Below the pieces are notes generated by a model. The model was not told the origin of the DNA. It saw only the letters and a program-made list of their open reading frames with translations, and made no database searches. Positions 1 through 9,900 of a stretch of 31,541 nt of DNA are shown here, one piece after another. The translations under genes were made by a program, and so were the position numbers. The stretch covers positions 1 through 31,541 of the forward strand of contig DF237757.1 of NCBI GenBank assembly GCA_000708835.1, read 5' to 3'. The stretch comes from Klebsormidium nitens (lineage: Eukaryota > Streptophyta > Klebsormidiophyceae > Klebsormidiales > Klebsormidiaceae). Every line of letters begins with the position of its first letter. Positions within the stretch are counted from its first letter, which is position 1.

Positions 1-27
1 AGTGCAGTACACATTCGCTCCTAGACG

Positions 28-361
28 TAAGACTGGTGCGCCCTATTTCGGATGATTTTGATTCCGGACGGGCAATGTTCGATCCAATGTTCGGACGGGT
101 AAAACCAGGGTTTGACTCAGGAGTCAGGACTCAGGAGTCACTGGTCAGTGAAGCTGCAGTCGATTCGATACCATTTTATTGCCAGATCGAAACGAGGAAA
201 CGTCATCAATCCGAGTTTCGATTTGCGATTAAAATGGTATCGAATCGACTGCAGCTTCCTTGAGTCAAACCCTGGTTTTACGGTTTACCCGTCCGAAAAT
301 TGGATCGAACATTGCCCGTCCGAAATCGAAATCTTCCGAAATATAGGGCGCACCAGTCTTA
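28..361. mobile_element. Fold-back (MITE-like) element, nearly full-length inverted repeat
   Basis: The ends are mirror images: AGACTGGTGCGCCCTAT begins at 30 and its reverse complement ends at 359, each bounded by a TA (28-29 and 360-361). The TA may be a target-site duplication or part of the terminal repeat; by symmetry the two cannot be told apart. Further matching blocks pair inward: CGGACGGGCAATGTTCGATC near 65-86 with its complement near 301-322, a TTTGACTCA block near 110-118 with its partner near 261-270, and about 29 nt at 150-178 with 230-258. The left arm carries an extra tandem GGAGTCAGGACTCAGGAGTCA segment around 120-140, which breaks the symmetry. No transposase is encoded, so this looks like a non-autonomous element inserted about 300 bp upstream of the PP2C start codon. 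The TA flanks would fit a Tc1/mariner-type origin, but that is inference. Confidence 0.75.
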
Positions 362-667
362 GCGAATTAATGGCCCGCCGGCGATTTGGTCCCGTACCGG
401 TACGATCAAAACTTTTTCGAACGGACGGTTGTCCTCCGTAGACGCTGTCGTTTGTAGGTACTTCTTCCCTCTGCCCCGAGTCCATTGATTTCTGCCTTTC
501 TGCTCGGTTGTCGAGGCAGCACCTTCCTCCCCTGGCTGGAAGCCCAGCCAGGCAGGAGCAGGCCAGGGAGGCCGGGCTTAATTTTAAAGCAGTGTCGCCA
601 GTGCTCATTTGAGCAGTCTCCACGGTAGTCTGGCGCGAGGAAGCCGCTCTGGTCAGCAACAGTTTAG
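362..667 (+). other. Upstream region / 5' leader of the PP2C gene
   Basis: This stretch lies between the fold-back element and the PP2C start codon and should hold the core promoter and 5' UTR. I see no TATA box I would defend and no coding sequence. A small palindrome, CCCGTACCGGTACGAT, lies at about 391-406. The fold-back element ends about 300 bp before the ATG, so it could contribute to or disturb the promoter. Confidence 0.3.
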
Positions 668-3600
668 ATGGGGGCTTATCTGAGTCAACCTGTGACATCA
701 AAAGCATCCGCAGAAGGAGGCAATGGGCATGTCAATTATGGAAGCAGTGCGATGCAGGGATGGCGAACAGGAATGGAGGATGCGGTGAGTGCGATTGCAT
801 GCAAAGGGAGTCTGTTCAAATCCAAAGGCAGCTCTGGCCTCTAGTGGCTCCGGTTTTGAAAGCAAATGTGTGCCATTTGTGAAGCTGCCATCTGAAACTT
901 TACTTTTTTTTGCAGCACTTGACAGTCGTCGACCTTCAAAAGAACACCCATCTTTTTGGAATTTTTGATGGTAAGTAAGGGCTGTCTTTGTCAGATTGTT
1001 TGCATGCGTGCTCAATGTCAAGCAGGATGCCGAGTGTGACGTACTGAAGATTGTGCACCGTGTTTGTGACTGCACTACATGTTTTCTTGCTTCCTCTAAG
1101 GGTTCCGGTTGTCTGTTTCACACAGTTTTGTTTAAATGTTTGTGAGCTCATGAGGGCTAATTTGGTCTCTTGCAGGTCATGGAGGTAGGAGAGCATATAT
1201 CTTGCTTCCAACCAAGTTTTTGCTTTGGGAGCAAATTCTTCGCCCAGGGGTTGAAAACCCCAAGAAGACAGTAGAAACATACAGTAGAATCATACTGGCC
1301 CAAAGAATGAAATCTCAAGGGCATCCAAGCTGCAGTCTTTGAAGCAGAGCACTGCTTGAGCCCGTCACTGACTTTGCTGGTCCGCTGGAGCAAGCTGTTC
1401 CATTTTACACCCCGATACAGTCGATATCTCCTTTTGCAGGTCACGAGGTTGCCAAGTTTGTCAGCAGGCACCTGCACACGTGAGGAAGCTTACTTGCATC
1501 AGCACCAGTTCACCAGTCTTGCTGCTCTTTGTTTGCTGCCCAGTTTGATGTATTTGAGCAACTTATGAGCACTTTCTGTGTTTTGGGGTTGCTGTTTCAC
1601 CGATTCCAGTGCACGATGCGATTAACAAGGCCTGCAACGAGGTGATTAAAAGTCGACTGGTCCACATGTTCTCTGCAGATCGTTGCTGGAGACAGATGCA
1701 TATGCCAAAGGCGATCTGTCCCAGGCACTTGTTGATGCGTTCTTACGGTAAGATACATAGGATTTTGCTCAGAATATTGTTGCACCACTTACGCGGCCCT
1801 TCTGTTAAGTCGACCGTGCAACAAATGTTTGCAGAACGTCCATTCTCTTTGGTTCTTTTGATTGAGTGCTGCGCAATCTGTCTGTATCTGAGGAGGAACC
1901 CTCTTGCTGGTTGTTGAACACATCTGCCTTCATACAGCATGGACGAACTGATGCTCGAGGAGGACGGTAGAAAAGAGCTGCAAGCTTTGGCAAGAGGTAA
2001 AGTCATGCTGGGACAAGCAACTTGTCCATGTGTGGTGTGCTCCAGCTTGGAATGTTTTCAATTGTTGGCTGCATTATGAAATGAGACGTTGTTTGGCGGC
2101 CTTTACGGAAAGTTATTGTCGCGCGGATAAAGTTTTGCCCCTCTTCATGCTTGCATTTCCGCCCTTGCGACTAGAACATGCGTTTTGCTGATTTTCTGCT
2201 TGTCCTCTGTACAGGAGAAGACCCTGAAGAAGAAGGAAAGAAGAAGAAGTTGAAGCACAAGAGAAGCGCACCCCAACTGGAGCGCTTGGAGTCAACATCA
2301 AGTGGAAGCAACTTGTCTGATGAAGAGAAGGGGGGTGTAGCAGGGAAGAGAAGCAATCTGAGTAGCGCACCACAACCAGATTCTGGAGTAGCCAGAGAGG
2401 GCGGACTGGAGGCATCAGAGGATGGTACAAGTGGACACGCGGGTGTCAGTGAGAAGGACACAGCGGAAGTTGATGAAGCTGATAGTGAGGCTGTAACAGG
2501 ACCAAGGGATGGCGAATGGGAGGGCGCCGAGGAGGTGAGTGGTGTGGCTCTGCAATACACGAAGATGCACTTGCTCATTTACAAGGAGTGATAGTCATGT
2601 GCTGCAACCAAGCACAAGTGGAGACATTTGGCTTCCACGGATTGCACTTTGAGCCTCAGATATGCAGAAGAGCTTGCATGCCGTCTGCCTTCTGCTCCGG
2701 GCTTCGGTGTTGAAGCTCTCTCGTTGGCGTGGTGGCTACGCAGGCCCAAGCCAAGGGAGGGAAGAAGAAGGGCTTCCTGTCAAATGCCATCAAGGGCATC
2801 AGTCAGAAGGTCCTACCCATGACCCTGCTCTGCCAGTATCTCATGGAAGAAGAATTTGTCCATGGACAGTATTGTTGCAGCATGTCGGTCACTGGGCAAA
2901 CTTTTGCAACACCCCAAAAGTCAATTTTGAAGCAGGTTTGGCAACCTGATTCGAAAAAAACTTCCCTCTAGAGCCAGTCTTGGTTGACTGCATTATGATG
3001 GACGATTGTTCGGTTTTCAATAGCAACTCGGTGCCTTCGTCTGTGCAGGTCCTCTCAAACTCGAAGTACAAAGGCCCGGCAGCTGGGTGCACCGCTGTTG
3101 TGGCCCTGATGCAGGGGGACAATCTTCTCGTAGCTAATGCAGGGGACTCACGCTGCATCGTCTCAAGGCGCGGGCAGGTATGCTCGAAAAGCATACCTGA
3201 AAGCAGAAGGCGCTAAGGCAATGTCATAACATACTTCTCTAGTTGCAGAAATCTGGTTTCATCGCTGTCAGATGGACGTTTTCGCTGCTAGCATCAGCTG
3301 GACTTTTATGTTGCAGCGCATGACATTTCATCCCAAAGCCAATTGTATGTTAAGCTGCTGATCGTGAGGATTTTGCTTGCAGGCGATCGAGATGTCAACG
3401 GACCACAAGCCCGGTATGGACACGCATCTTTGAATCACGGATGCAAAGTTATAATCGTTTGGGATCTCTCTGAGCAGCTCTCACCTTTTATACAGATTTG
3501 CTGTATGGCAGCTGCTCCTGCGACAAAAGCTCTTGTGCAATCAGTTGTTTCGGTCAGTTTGCTTGTTGTTGCCCCCTAGTTTGATTCAAATTCGCTCCTC

Positions 3601-4461
3601 AACGTCTTACCAGACAACCCGGAGGAGAGGGCACGAATCATGAACGCGGGGGGTTTCGTGTCAGCTGGCCGTGTAAATGCTAGTCTCAATCTGTCACGTG
3701 CAATTGGCGACATGGAGTATAAGCAGAACGTCAGCCTGCCCCCCAAGGAGCAGATAGTCACCGCATACCCAGAAGTTCGCAGCGTAAGTACCCGATGTAC
3801 GCCTTTGCTCTAAGTCCAGATTGGTGGACCATCAAGGTGATAAAGCGATTCTTTCCATGTTGAGGTTGTTGTACAAACAGAGACCTCGGGGCCTCCCATT
3901 TCTGACCCTGTCATGCAAATCAGGTTTCAGGTTTTCTAGGTGCAATCTGATGAGCTGCCTCGCATCGCACTTGGGCCCTTTCACGATTTTTGATTCTGCT
4001 GCTTCGTGTCATTTGTATGTGCAGCTCAAGCTAGAGCAGGGTGACGAGTTTCTTGTGTTGGCTTGCGATGGCATCTGGGACGTGAAAACAAACCAGCAGG
4101 TTGTAGACTTCGTGAAAGAGAGACTTCAACAGGTGAGTTCGCATCAAGTACTCCTGTGATAGATGCCGCCTCTTGGCGCAGGACTTCTCGTACATTATAG
4201 TGGAATGTGAGTCGAATGTTACGCTGGGCTGCTGTTTGTTGGTAGTGTGCATTTGTTTAGAAGCTTTCGTTGCATTCTGAGGCCTCCGCTTTTGTAAACG
4301 TGCAGAACAAGCCGCTTCCGCGGATAGTGGAGGAGCTTTTTGATAATTGCATTGCCCCCAACACGTCTGGCACCGGTCTAGGTTGTGACAACATGAGTGC
4401 AGTCGTGGTTACATTACCCTCCGACCTGAGCAAGTTAACCGGAGAGTCAGCGACAAAGTGA
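668..4461 (+). CDS. PPM1G: PPM1G-like protein phosphatase 2C, 13 exons, 442 aa
   Basis: Metal-dependent Ser/Thr phosphatase of the PPM family. Exons: 668-784, 916-970, 1176-1184, 1440-1479, 1679-1747, 1938-1996, 2215-2534, 2744-2809, 3049-3177, 3383-3413, 3614-3783, 4025-4132, 4306-4461; phases agree throughout. Visible PPM motifs are [11 protein letters not shown] (exon 1), DGHGG (residues 57-61, centred on a 9-nt microexon), AGDSR (276-280), DHKP, LSRAIGD (325-331), ACDGIWD (368-374) and the final CDN (418-420). Residues about 117-245 are a charged Lys/Glu/Ser-rich insert in the place of the acidic insert of animal PPM1G. The [14 protein letters not shown] stretch is also PPM1G-like. The N-terminus MGAYLS fits an N-myristoylation signal. 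The least certain junction is the exon 8 end: GTCCTA at 2810 is a weak donor, and CAG|GTTTGG after 2935 keeps frame and would add 42 residues. The gene is convergent with the AP-4 sigma gene. Confidence 0.93.
1176..1184 (+). other. 9-nt microexon completing the DGHGG metal-binding motif
   Basis: The exon is GTCATGGAG, preceded by a CTTGCAG acceptor and followed by a GTAGGA donor, with introns of 205 and 255 bp on either side. It lies between exon 2, which ends GAT G, and exon 4, which begins GT CAC. Including it yields FDGHGGHEVAKF, the invariant PPM motif. Skipping it keeps the reading frame but yields FDGHEVAKF, which loses the second and third glycines of the motif. The exact restoration of an invariant motif is strong evidence that it is real. 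Confidence 0.85.
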
Positions 4462-5301
4462 AGCTTGCGCATCTTAGTTTAATGTGACGTTTAAAATCTG
4501 GACTGTACAGAGTCGAGCTGTCAAACGTGCCTTGTTAAACCAAGCGAACTTCTCAAGCCTATCTTATGTCAAGAAAGAGGCCACGGCAGCTTGTGTAAGC
4601 AGGCAAAATAGGGAAGGGAGTGACTCAGTGATGCCAGGGGCTCCTTAGCATTGGATCTTAGATTCTGAAAAGTGTTCACGCAATATTCACATCTGGCTGC
4701 CATTCTGAAAACCATAGAAGACGTGTATTCGGTGCCAGCAACGAGCAACAAGTCTGCTGTACGTAGAGGATTGTCATCATGCAGTGCGCATTGGCAGCTT
4801 CCTCGAACCTGAAAGAATTTGCATTTGGGCCTGGGAATTCAACGATTGCATGGCACTATCTTTCCGATTTCGGGTTATTATGCCAGCGGCCCGGCCCGCC
4901 CTCATGGCCCCATATTCAATCATATTGCATGAAGGTCTTCCCACATGATCCGGCCGCGCCAGGATTTGTCACATGAATTCATACAATGATGCATGCGCAG
5001 CAGCCATGCCCTCATTATATATGCAGCTGGGAGTACCTAGCTCAATGCAATTGAATGTGGCGATTTTAAACATATACATACATACATATAACTATTGACA
5101 CTGATGACGTACATCCCAATGACACATCACCTGCATATGCACTTGATAATATGCACAAGTATCGCCGGTTTTCGACATGCAAGTTTTGACAAAGAAGCAT
5201 TGAACTCCCTGATGCAAATCAGTGCACTTATTTATGTAATGACTGTATATCTACCTCCTAGCAGATTGACCACTTTCAATATCGTTGTACCAGTAGATTC
5301 T
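4462..5301. other. Convergent intergenic region between PP2C and AP-4 sigma genes
   Basis: Both flanking genes end into this 840-bp stretch, so it should hold two 3' UTRs and polyadenylation sites. It becomes AT-rich around 4980-5130, with CATACATACATATA-type sequence. No coding exon, RNA gene or convincing repeat was seen. Confidence 0.4.
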
Positions 5302-6611
5302 TCAACCAGCTTTGTCCATGAGCTGGATTGGTTGTAGTACGTTAGCCTTGTTCGTTTCAACTATGCACCCATTCATAACCATTTCGTCGAGCATGAAATG
5401 TGCCTTTTCTAGATGGAACATGATATCTAGTTCACACTGCAATAGCAAAGACTCACATTAGTGTCGTGTGAGCTCGCAATTACAAATGCATTATCCACAT
5501 CCAAGCTCGGGAGTCGAGATGAAACCAACTTTCGCAAGACCAAGGATCAAACATCATCCAATCATGAATGGAGACTGGAGGAAGCATGCACTCACCACGT
5601 TGCCAAAGTACCGGTCCATTGTCTCCACTACACAATGGATGAACTCAAGGATCCCAAGCTCGTTCTGCATCCAAAAAGATACAAACTTACTCAACCACTC
5701 TGGTCAGAAAGAAACCCACGTGGGGCATAAGACATCGCCCCCACTAAACTGCTTTCCATGCTGCAACCTGTATCCATCACACCATTTACATGCCCCTTTG
5801 CGGTGGTGACACAATCTTACGAGTTGCACTTCATTATTAGACTGTAAGTGGTGGGTTGCTATCTCCAGCACGGAGGGCTTTGAAAGCGCAAACCCAGGAT
5901 CTTTGTGAAGGAACCCCCTATCCCTTGCATCGATTCAACTCAAACAGTCAGGTGTACCGACACCACAAGCTCGGCCATTGCTTGGAGGAGCGGATGACAA
6001 AATACGGCCCAGGTCCTTCAGAGAAGAAAAGATGCCCAATTCTTTTAGGTGCAAAACAATGTGGATAAAACGAGGTTGCAGCAATCCGTGCAAGCGATTC
6101 AAAGAAGAGGACTTTACCTCATCCCCGTCGACCCCAACAAGGAAGAAGAGTGATGCATACCGCCTGTAGATCACTTTGTAGTTGCGGTGTTCGACGAAAG
6201 AGCACTGCAAGATCACAGGACTTTTAAAAAGTGCCTGTAAATCTAAAAGTGTTGATGTGCACTGCACCACGATCACCTCCTCTACTTGCAATGCGAATTA
6301 TGCAATACTTAGCCCCCACCTAACAAAGGGAAGAGACCGCGTTCCGAAAAGATGGACTGATGCGACTCTCTGACGATTTTGGAGCCCTGAATGACACCAG
6401 AACATACGCAGCCATCTGCCACGGAATGGTTCCTGCTTGATTTGACAAAGAGGGAATTGGGTTTTCTCACCTGTTGGTCTGAGCGTGCCAAGCACTTCCG
6501 AACAATCTCGCCTTCGAGTGCCCTTCTTTCCTCCAAGCTCATATACTCGTAGTACTGAGCCAACCGAGTCTGTCCCTGTTTATTGACGAGAAGTAGAAAT
6601 CTAATCGTCAT
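5302..6611 (-). CDS. AP4S1: AP-4 adaptor complex sigma subunit, 4 exons, 143 aa
   Basis: Small sigma subunit of the AP-4 heterotetrameric adaptor, which sorts cargo at the trans-Golgi network. Exons on the minus strand: 6611-6471, 6204-6118, 5664-5596 and 5436-5302. Every exon holds whole codons and every intron is GT-AG (donors GTGAGA, GTAAAG, GTGAGT). The joined protein starts [20 protein letters not shown], then carries [40 protein letters not shown] and [19 protein letters not shown], the sigma longin fold from end to end. The NKQGQTRL motif and the length of 143 residues fit AP-4 sigma rather than AP-1, -2 or -3 sigma. The start is the ATG at 6611; the in-frame codon two positions upstream is TTG. 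It diverges from the beta-galactosidase gene and converges on PP2C. Complete, with no sign of decay. Confidence 0.94.
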
Positions 6612-6972
6612 GGCCAATATGCAAGCAGAAGATCAGCACCGACAAACGCTTAGCTACTCTTCACCAGCACCGGCTGTTCGAATTGCCGTATACCTGTGTC
6701 CTGCAAACCATATATGGTCCGTCTCTTGCTTATCCACCTGCTGTCTAGCTCTGATCCTACGCCCCTTGACCTGCGCCACTTTTCAGCAGCTTTGTCAGTC
6801 CAACTTGATTGCAGGAGACTGTTTAGCACGATTGAACCCTAATTTACTAACAATGTAACATAAATTTACATAACACAGGTACCTTACATATCTTGACCTT
6901 GCAATGTTGCATGTCATTGTTGTTGGAAATCGAACTTTCAGATGCAATTTCAACGACAGCAGGGTATTTGTC
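6612..6972. promoter_or_regulatory. Divergent promoter region between AP-4 sigma and beta-galactosidase genes
   Basis: The two start codons face away from each other across 361 bp, so both promoters and 5' UTRs must fit here or overlap. It includes an AT-rich run at about 6840-6880 (AATTTACTAACAATGTAACATAAATTTACATAA). I see no TATA box that I can assign to either gene. Whether it works as one bidirectional promoter is inference. Confidence 0.45.
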
Positions 6973-9900
6973 ATGGCGCTCTCATTGAAGTGGTGGTTTA
7001 TGTTGCTTCTTGGCGTTGGTGCATTGGCCACGCAGGCCCCAAAAGTTGGTGCCATTGAAGTGAGTAGCAAATCCAGCTCCCTCTGTAGCTCAAAATGCAA
7101 CTTTGCATTACTTTTGTTTGCAGCTTGCCAATCGGTGCACCTGTACTGCTTTCGAGTGTGTCTCTTTGGCTTCCGCTCCCCTGTCATCTTCTTTGATTAC
7201 AATTGAGTGCACCTGTGTGGAATAGTAAAACGAGCAGCACAGGTTTCAAACGTGCAGGCAGGAGCTGCTGCTGAAGAGAGGGCCTTCACCATTGAAAATG
7301 ATGCATTTCTTCGTGATGGCGAAGAAGTACAGCTACTGGCAGGCTCCATCCACTACTTCCGGGTACACCCTCAGGTTGGTGCCGGTTAGCCACCACCACC
7401 TTTGTATGCCCTTCTTTCTGCTTTTCAGCCAACATGCTGTGCCAAGTCCTCAAGCGCACTGCTCGATCATTTGCTTCTCTGGTTTCACAACCTTTTAGAT
7501 GGAAACCATCCAAAAATGGTGTTCCCCATGTTTTCTCCATGCAGTATTGGGAGGACCGCTTGCGTCGGCTGCAGGCCCTTGGTCTAAACACCGTCCAGAC
7601 ATTGATTCCCTGGAATGTACATGAGGGGGCAGAGGGAGACTTCATTTGGGAAGGGCCTGCCAATCTGGAAGCGTTCCTTCGTGTCGCTCAGCGCCTGGGG
7701 CTGATGGTCATGCTGCGCCTGGGACCCTACATCTGTGCAGGTCAGTTGGTTGAACCCCCAATGTAGACCACACTTCTTCTTAGTGGTTCGAGAGGGCAGG
7801 TGAACGTTCACTTTACAAATTCACCAGACGCAGCGGTATTGTTATAATTAGGACTGATTTCACCTGGTAAGGAAGTCTTTTGCAAACACACTGGCACTCT
7901 TCCAAGCCAGATGTTCCAAGCTTGGTGCTTTTCTTTCGCAGAGCATGAGTTTGGTGGTTTCCCCGCCTACCTCCTCACTCAAGGCCCCATGCAGTTGCGC
8001 TCATCGGACCCTCGCTACCTGGCAGCAGTGAGCAAGCCCAATCCTCGCAGAACCAGAATGGGCCATGACCCCAATCCCACACATGTATGCCCACCCTTGC
8101 TATTCTTTCCCCTTGCATTTCACCTTCCACCAAAGTTCTCATTGTTGCCAGCAGATGTATATCGCTTGTCTAGATTGCCCCGCTCACTGATGTGGCGCTG
8201 CATCCCCCCAGGTGGACCACTGGTGGGGCGAGCTGCTGCCGCGCGTCAAGCCCCTGCTGTGGCACAACGGCGGCCCTGTCATCATGGTGCAGGTGAGGGC
8301 CACGCCCTTGCACCCATCAGCATTTTCTGCATGAGATGCCGCACAAGCATGGACTCTTCCAAGGACTTATTAGTGTAACGCTGGCTAAGTTTTTCACAAA
8401 GTGCACGGGATGGAGCAACAGCGCACTCTGTGAGGAAGATTTGCTTTTAATAGCAAGCTTTTGACTGGTGCAGGTGGAGAACGAGTATGGCTGGTTTGGG
8501 CGCGACCATGCCTACATTGAATACCTGGTAAAAGCGGCTAGAGAGGCCCTGGGACCGGAGATCATTGTGTAAGCCCACACTTATTTACCCAGACGGTCTC
8601 GCTGCGTCCCTGATAATCTTGTGTCCCTGAGAACTCCAAGTCGTGCAGAAACATGGCTGGCTAAACGGTATGCAATGGTTTGATTTCGAGCTTCTCAAGA
8701 ACCGGAGACACAAGTATTCTGGGCAAATGTTTTGTCGGGTGGTCACTGAGTCCGCTGGTGGGGGTCGCAGGTACACCACTGACACCGCCACCAAGTGGGC
8801 CCTGGATGGGGGCACTCTTCCCGGGGACCAGGTCTACACAGGTGACATCACCTCTACTTAATTGAAGGCCAGCTTGTAAGCGAGCGGCGATGCTTTTGTA
8901 CGTTGCTCTCCGTGCTCTTGCCTGTGGGCTAGATCAACAGTGGAAGGCAGAGCCTCGATTGCTCGCATCCTCCATGTGCTGAGTCTCCATGCCAAGGCGA
9001 TCATAGACACTCGCTGCAGCCCATGTCTGCTGACGTGGGCAGACGTCTCGTGCAGTGGTTGACTTCAATGTGTATGCGGACCCGATGGACGCGTTTGCCC
9101 TGCAGCGGCAGTACAACGCACCTGGCAAGTCACCACCCATGACAGCGTGAGCCTGCACTCACCCTGGTTACGGATACTCTAGGGGCACTGTCGATCGAAC
9201 AAAGAAGCTGGACTCTGGACGGAGATCCTGAATAGTATCGCCTCTTTCGGCACTCAAATCCCTCGAAGTGACGGCTGAGCCTCGACGCTTGTCCAGTCTC
9301 GAGCCAGTCTCGAGCCGCAGGGAACCGTCTCAGGAAGTACTCTGTAGTTCCGGTTCTCAAGACACGGGCTTTGTCTTGCACGGCATCGGCTACTCTGTTG
9401 GCAGCTTCCACTTCCTGGCACAGCTTTTTCACCATGTTGTCCCATCTTGGCCTGCCCTGGTCGCAGTGAGTTCTACACTGGGTGGCACACCCGGTGGGGG
9501 GAGCCGCTCTCGCATTCGGACCCTACGGTGGTGGCAGCGGGGCTGGAGAGGATCCTAGCTGTCAACGCCTCCATCAGTCTATATGTGAGCCGACAGATCT
9601 CCGTCTCTGAATGCTCCACCAAGTTTGAGTCGCTATCTGAGTCTTTACCCCTTGTTGCATGCATATGCGAGATTAAGTTCTTGAATTATCAAAGCCTCAC
9701 ATCATCACGTTGACCAATACGGGGCAATTAAGAAGCTCTGTCCTGTAGACCCTTGGCACAGCTTCGCATTTTGTTGCGTGCTCGAAATCATTCCGTGCAA
9801 CGCTCGTGCAGATGGGGCATGGCGGGACCAACTTCGGCTTTAACAGCGGGGCCAACATCTTCTCCGAGAACGACTACCGCCCCGTCATCACCTCTTACGA

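Noticed and set aside
2171-2578. 135-codon minus-strand Ser/Pro-rich open frame
   Set aside because: It is the antisense of the charged PP2C exon 7, whose splice sites and phases fit the phosphatase.
5935-6117. Continuation of the AP-4 sigma reading frame past 6118
   Set aside because: A GTAAAG donor follows GDE at 6118, the sequence beyond has no sigma resemblance, and the true next exon ([10 protein letters not shown]...) lies at 5664-5596.
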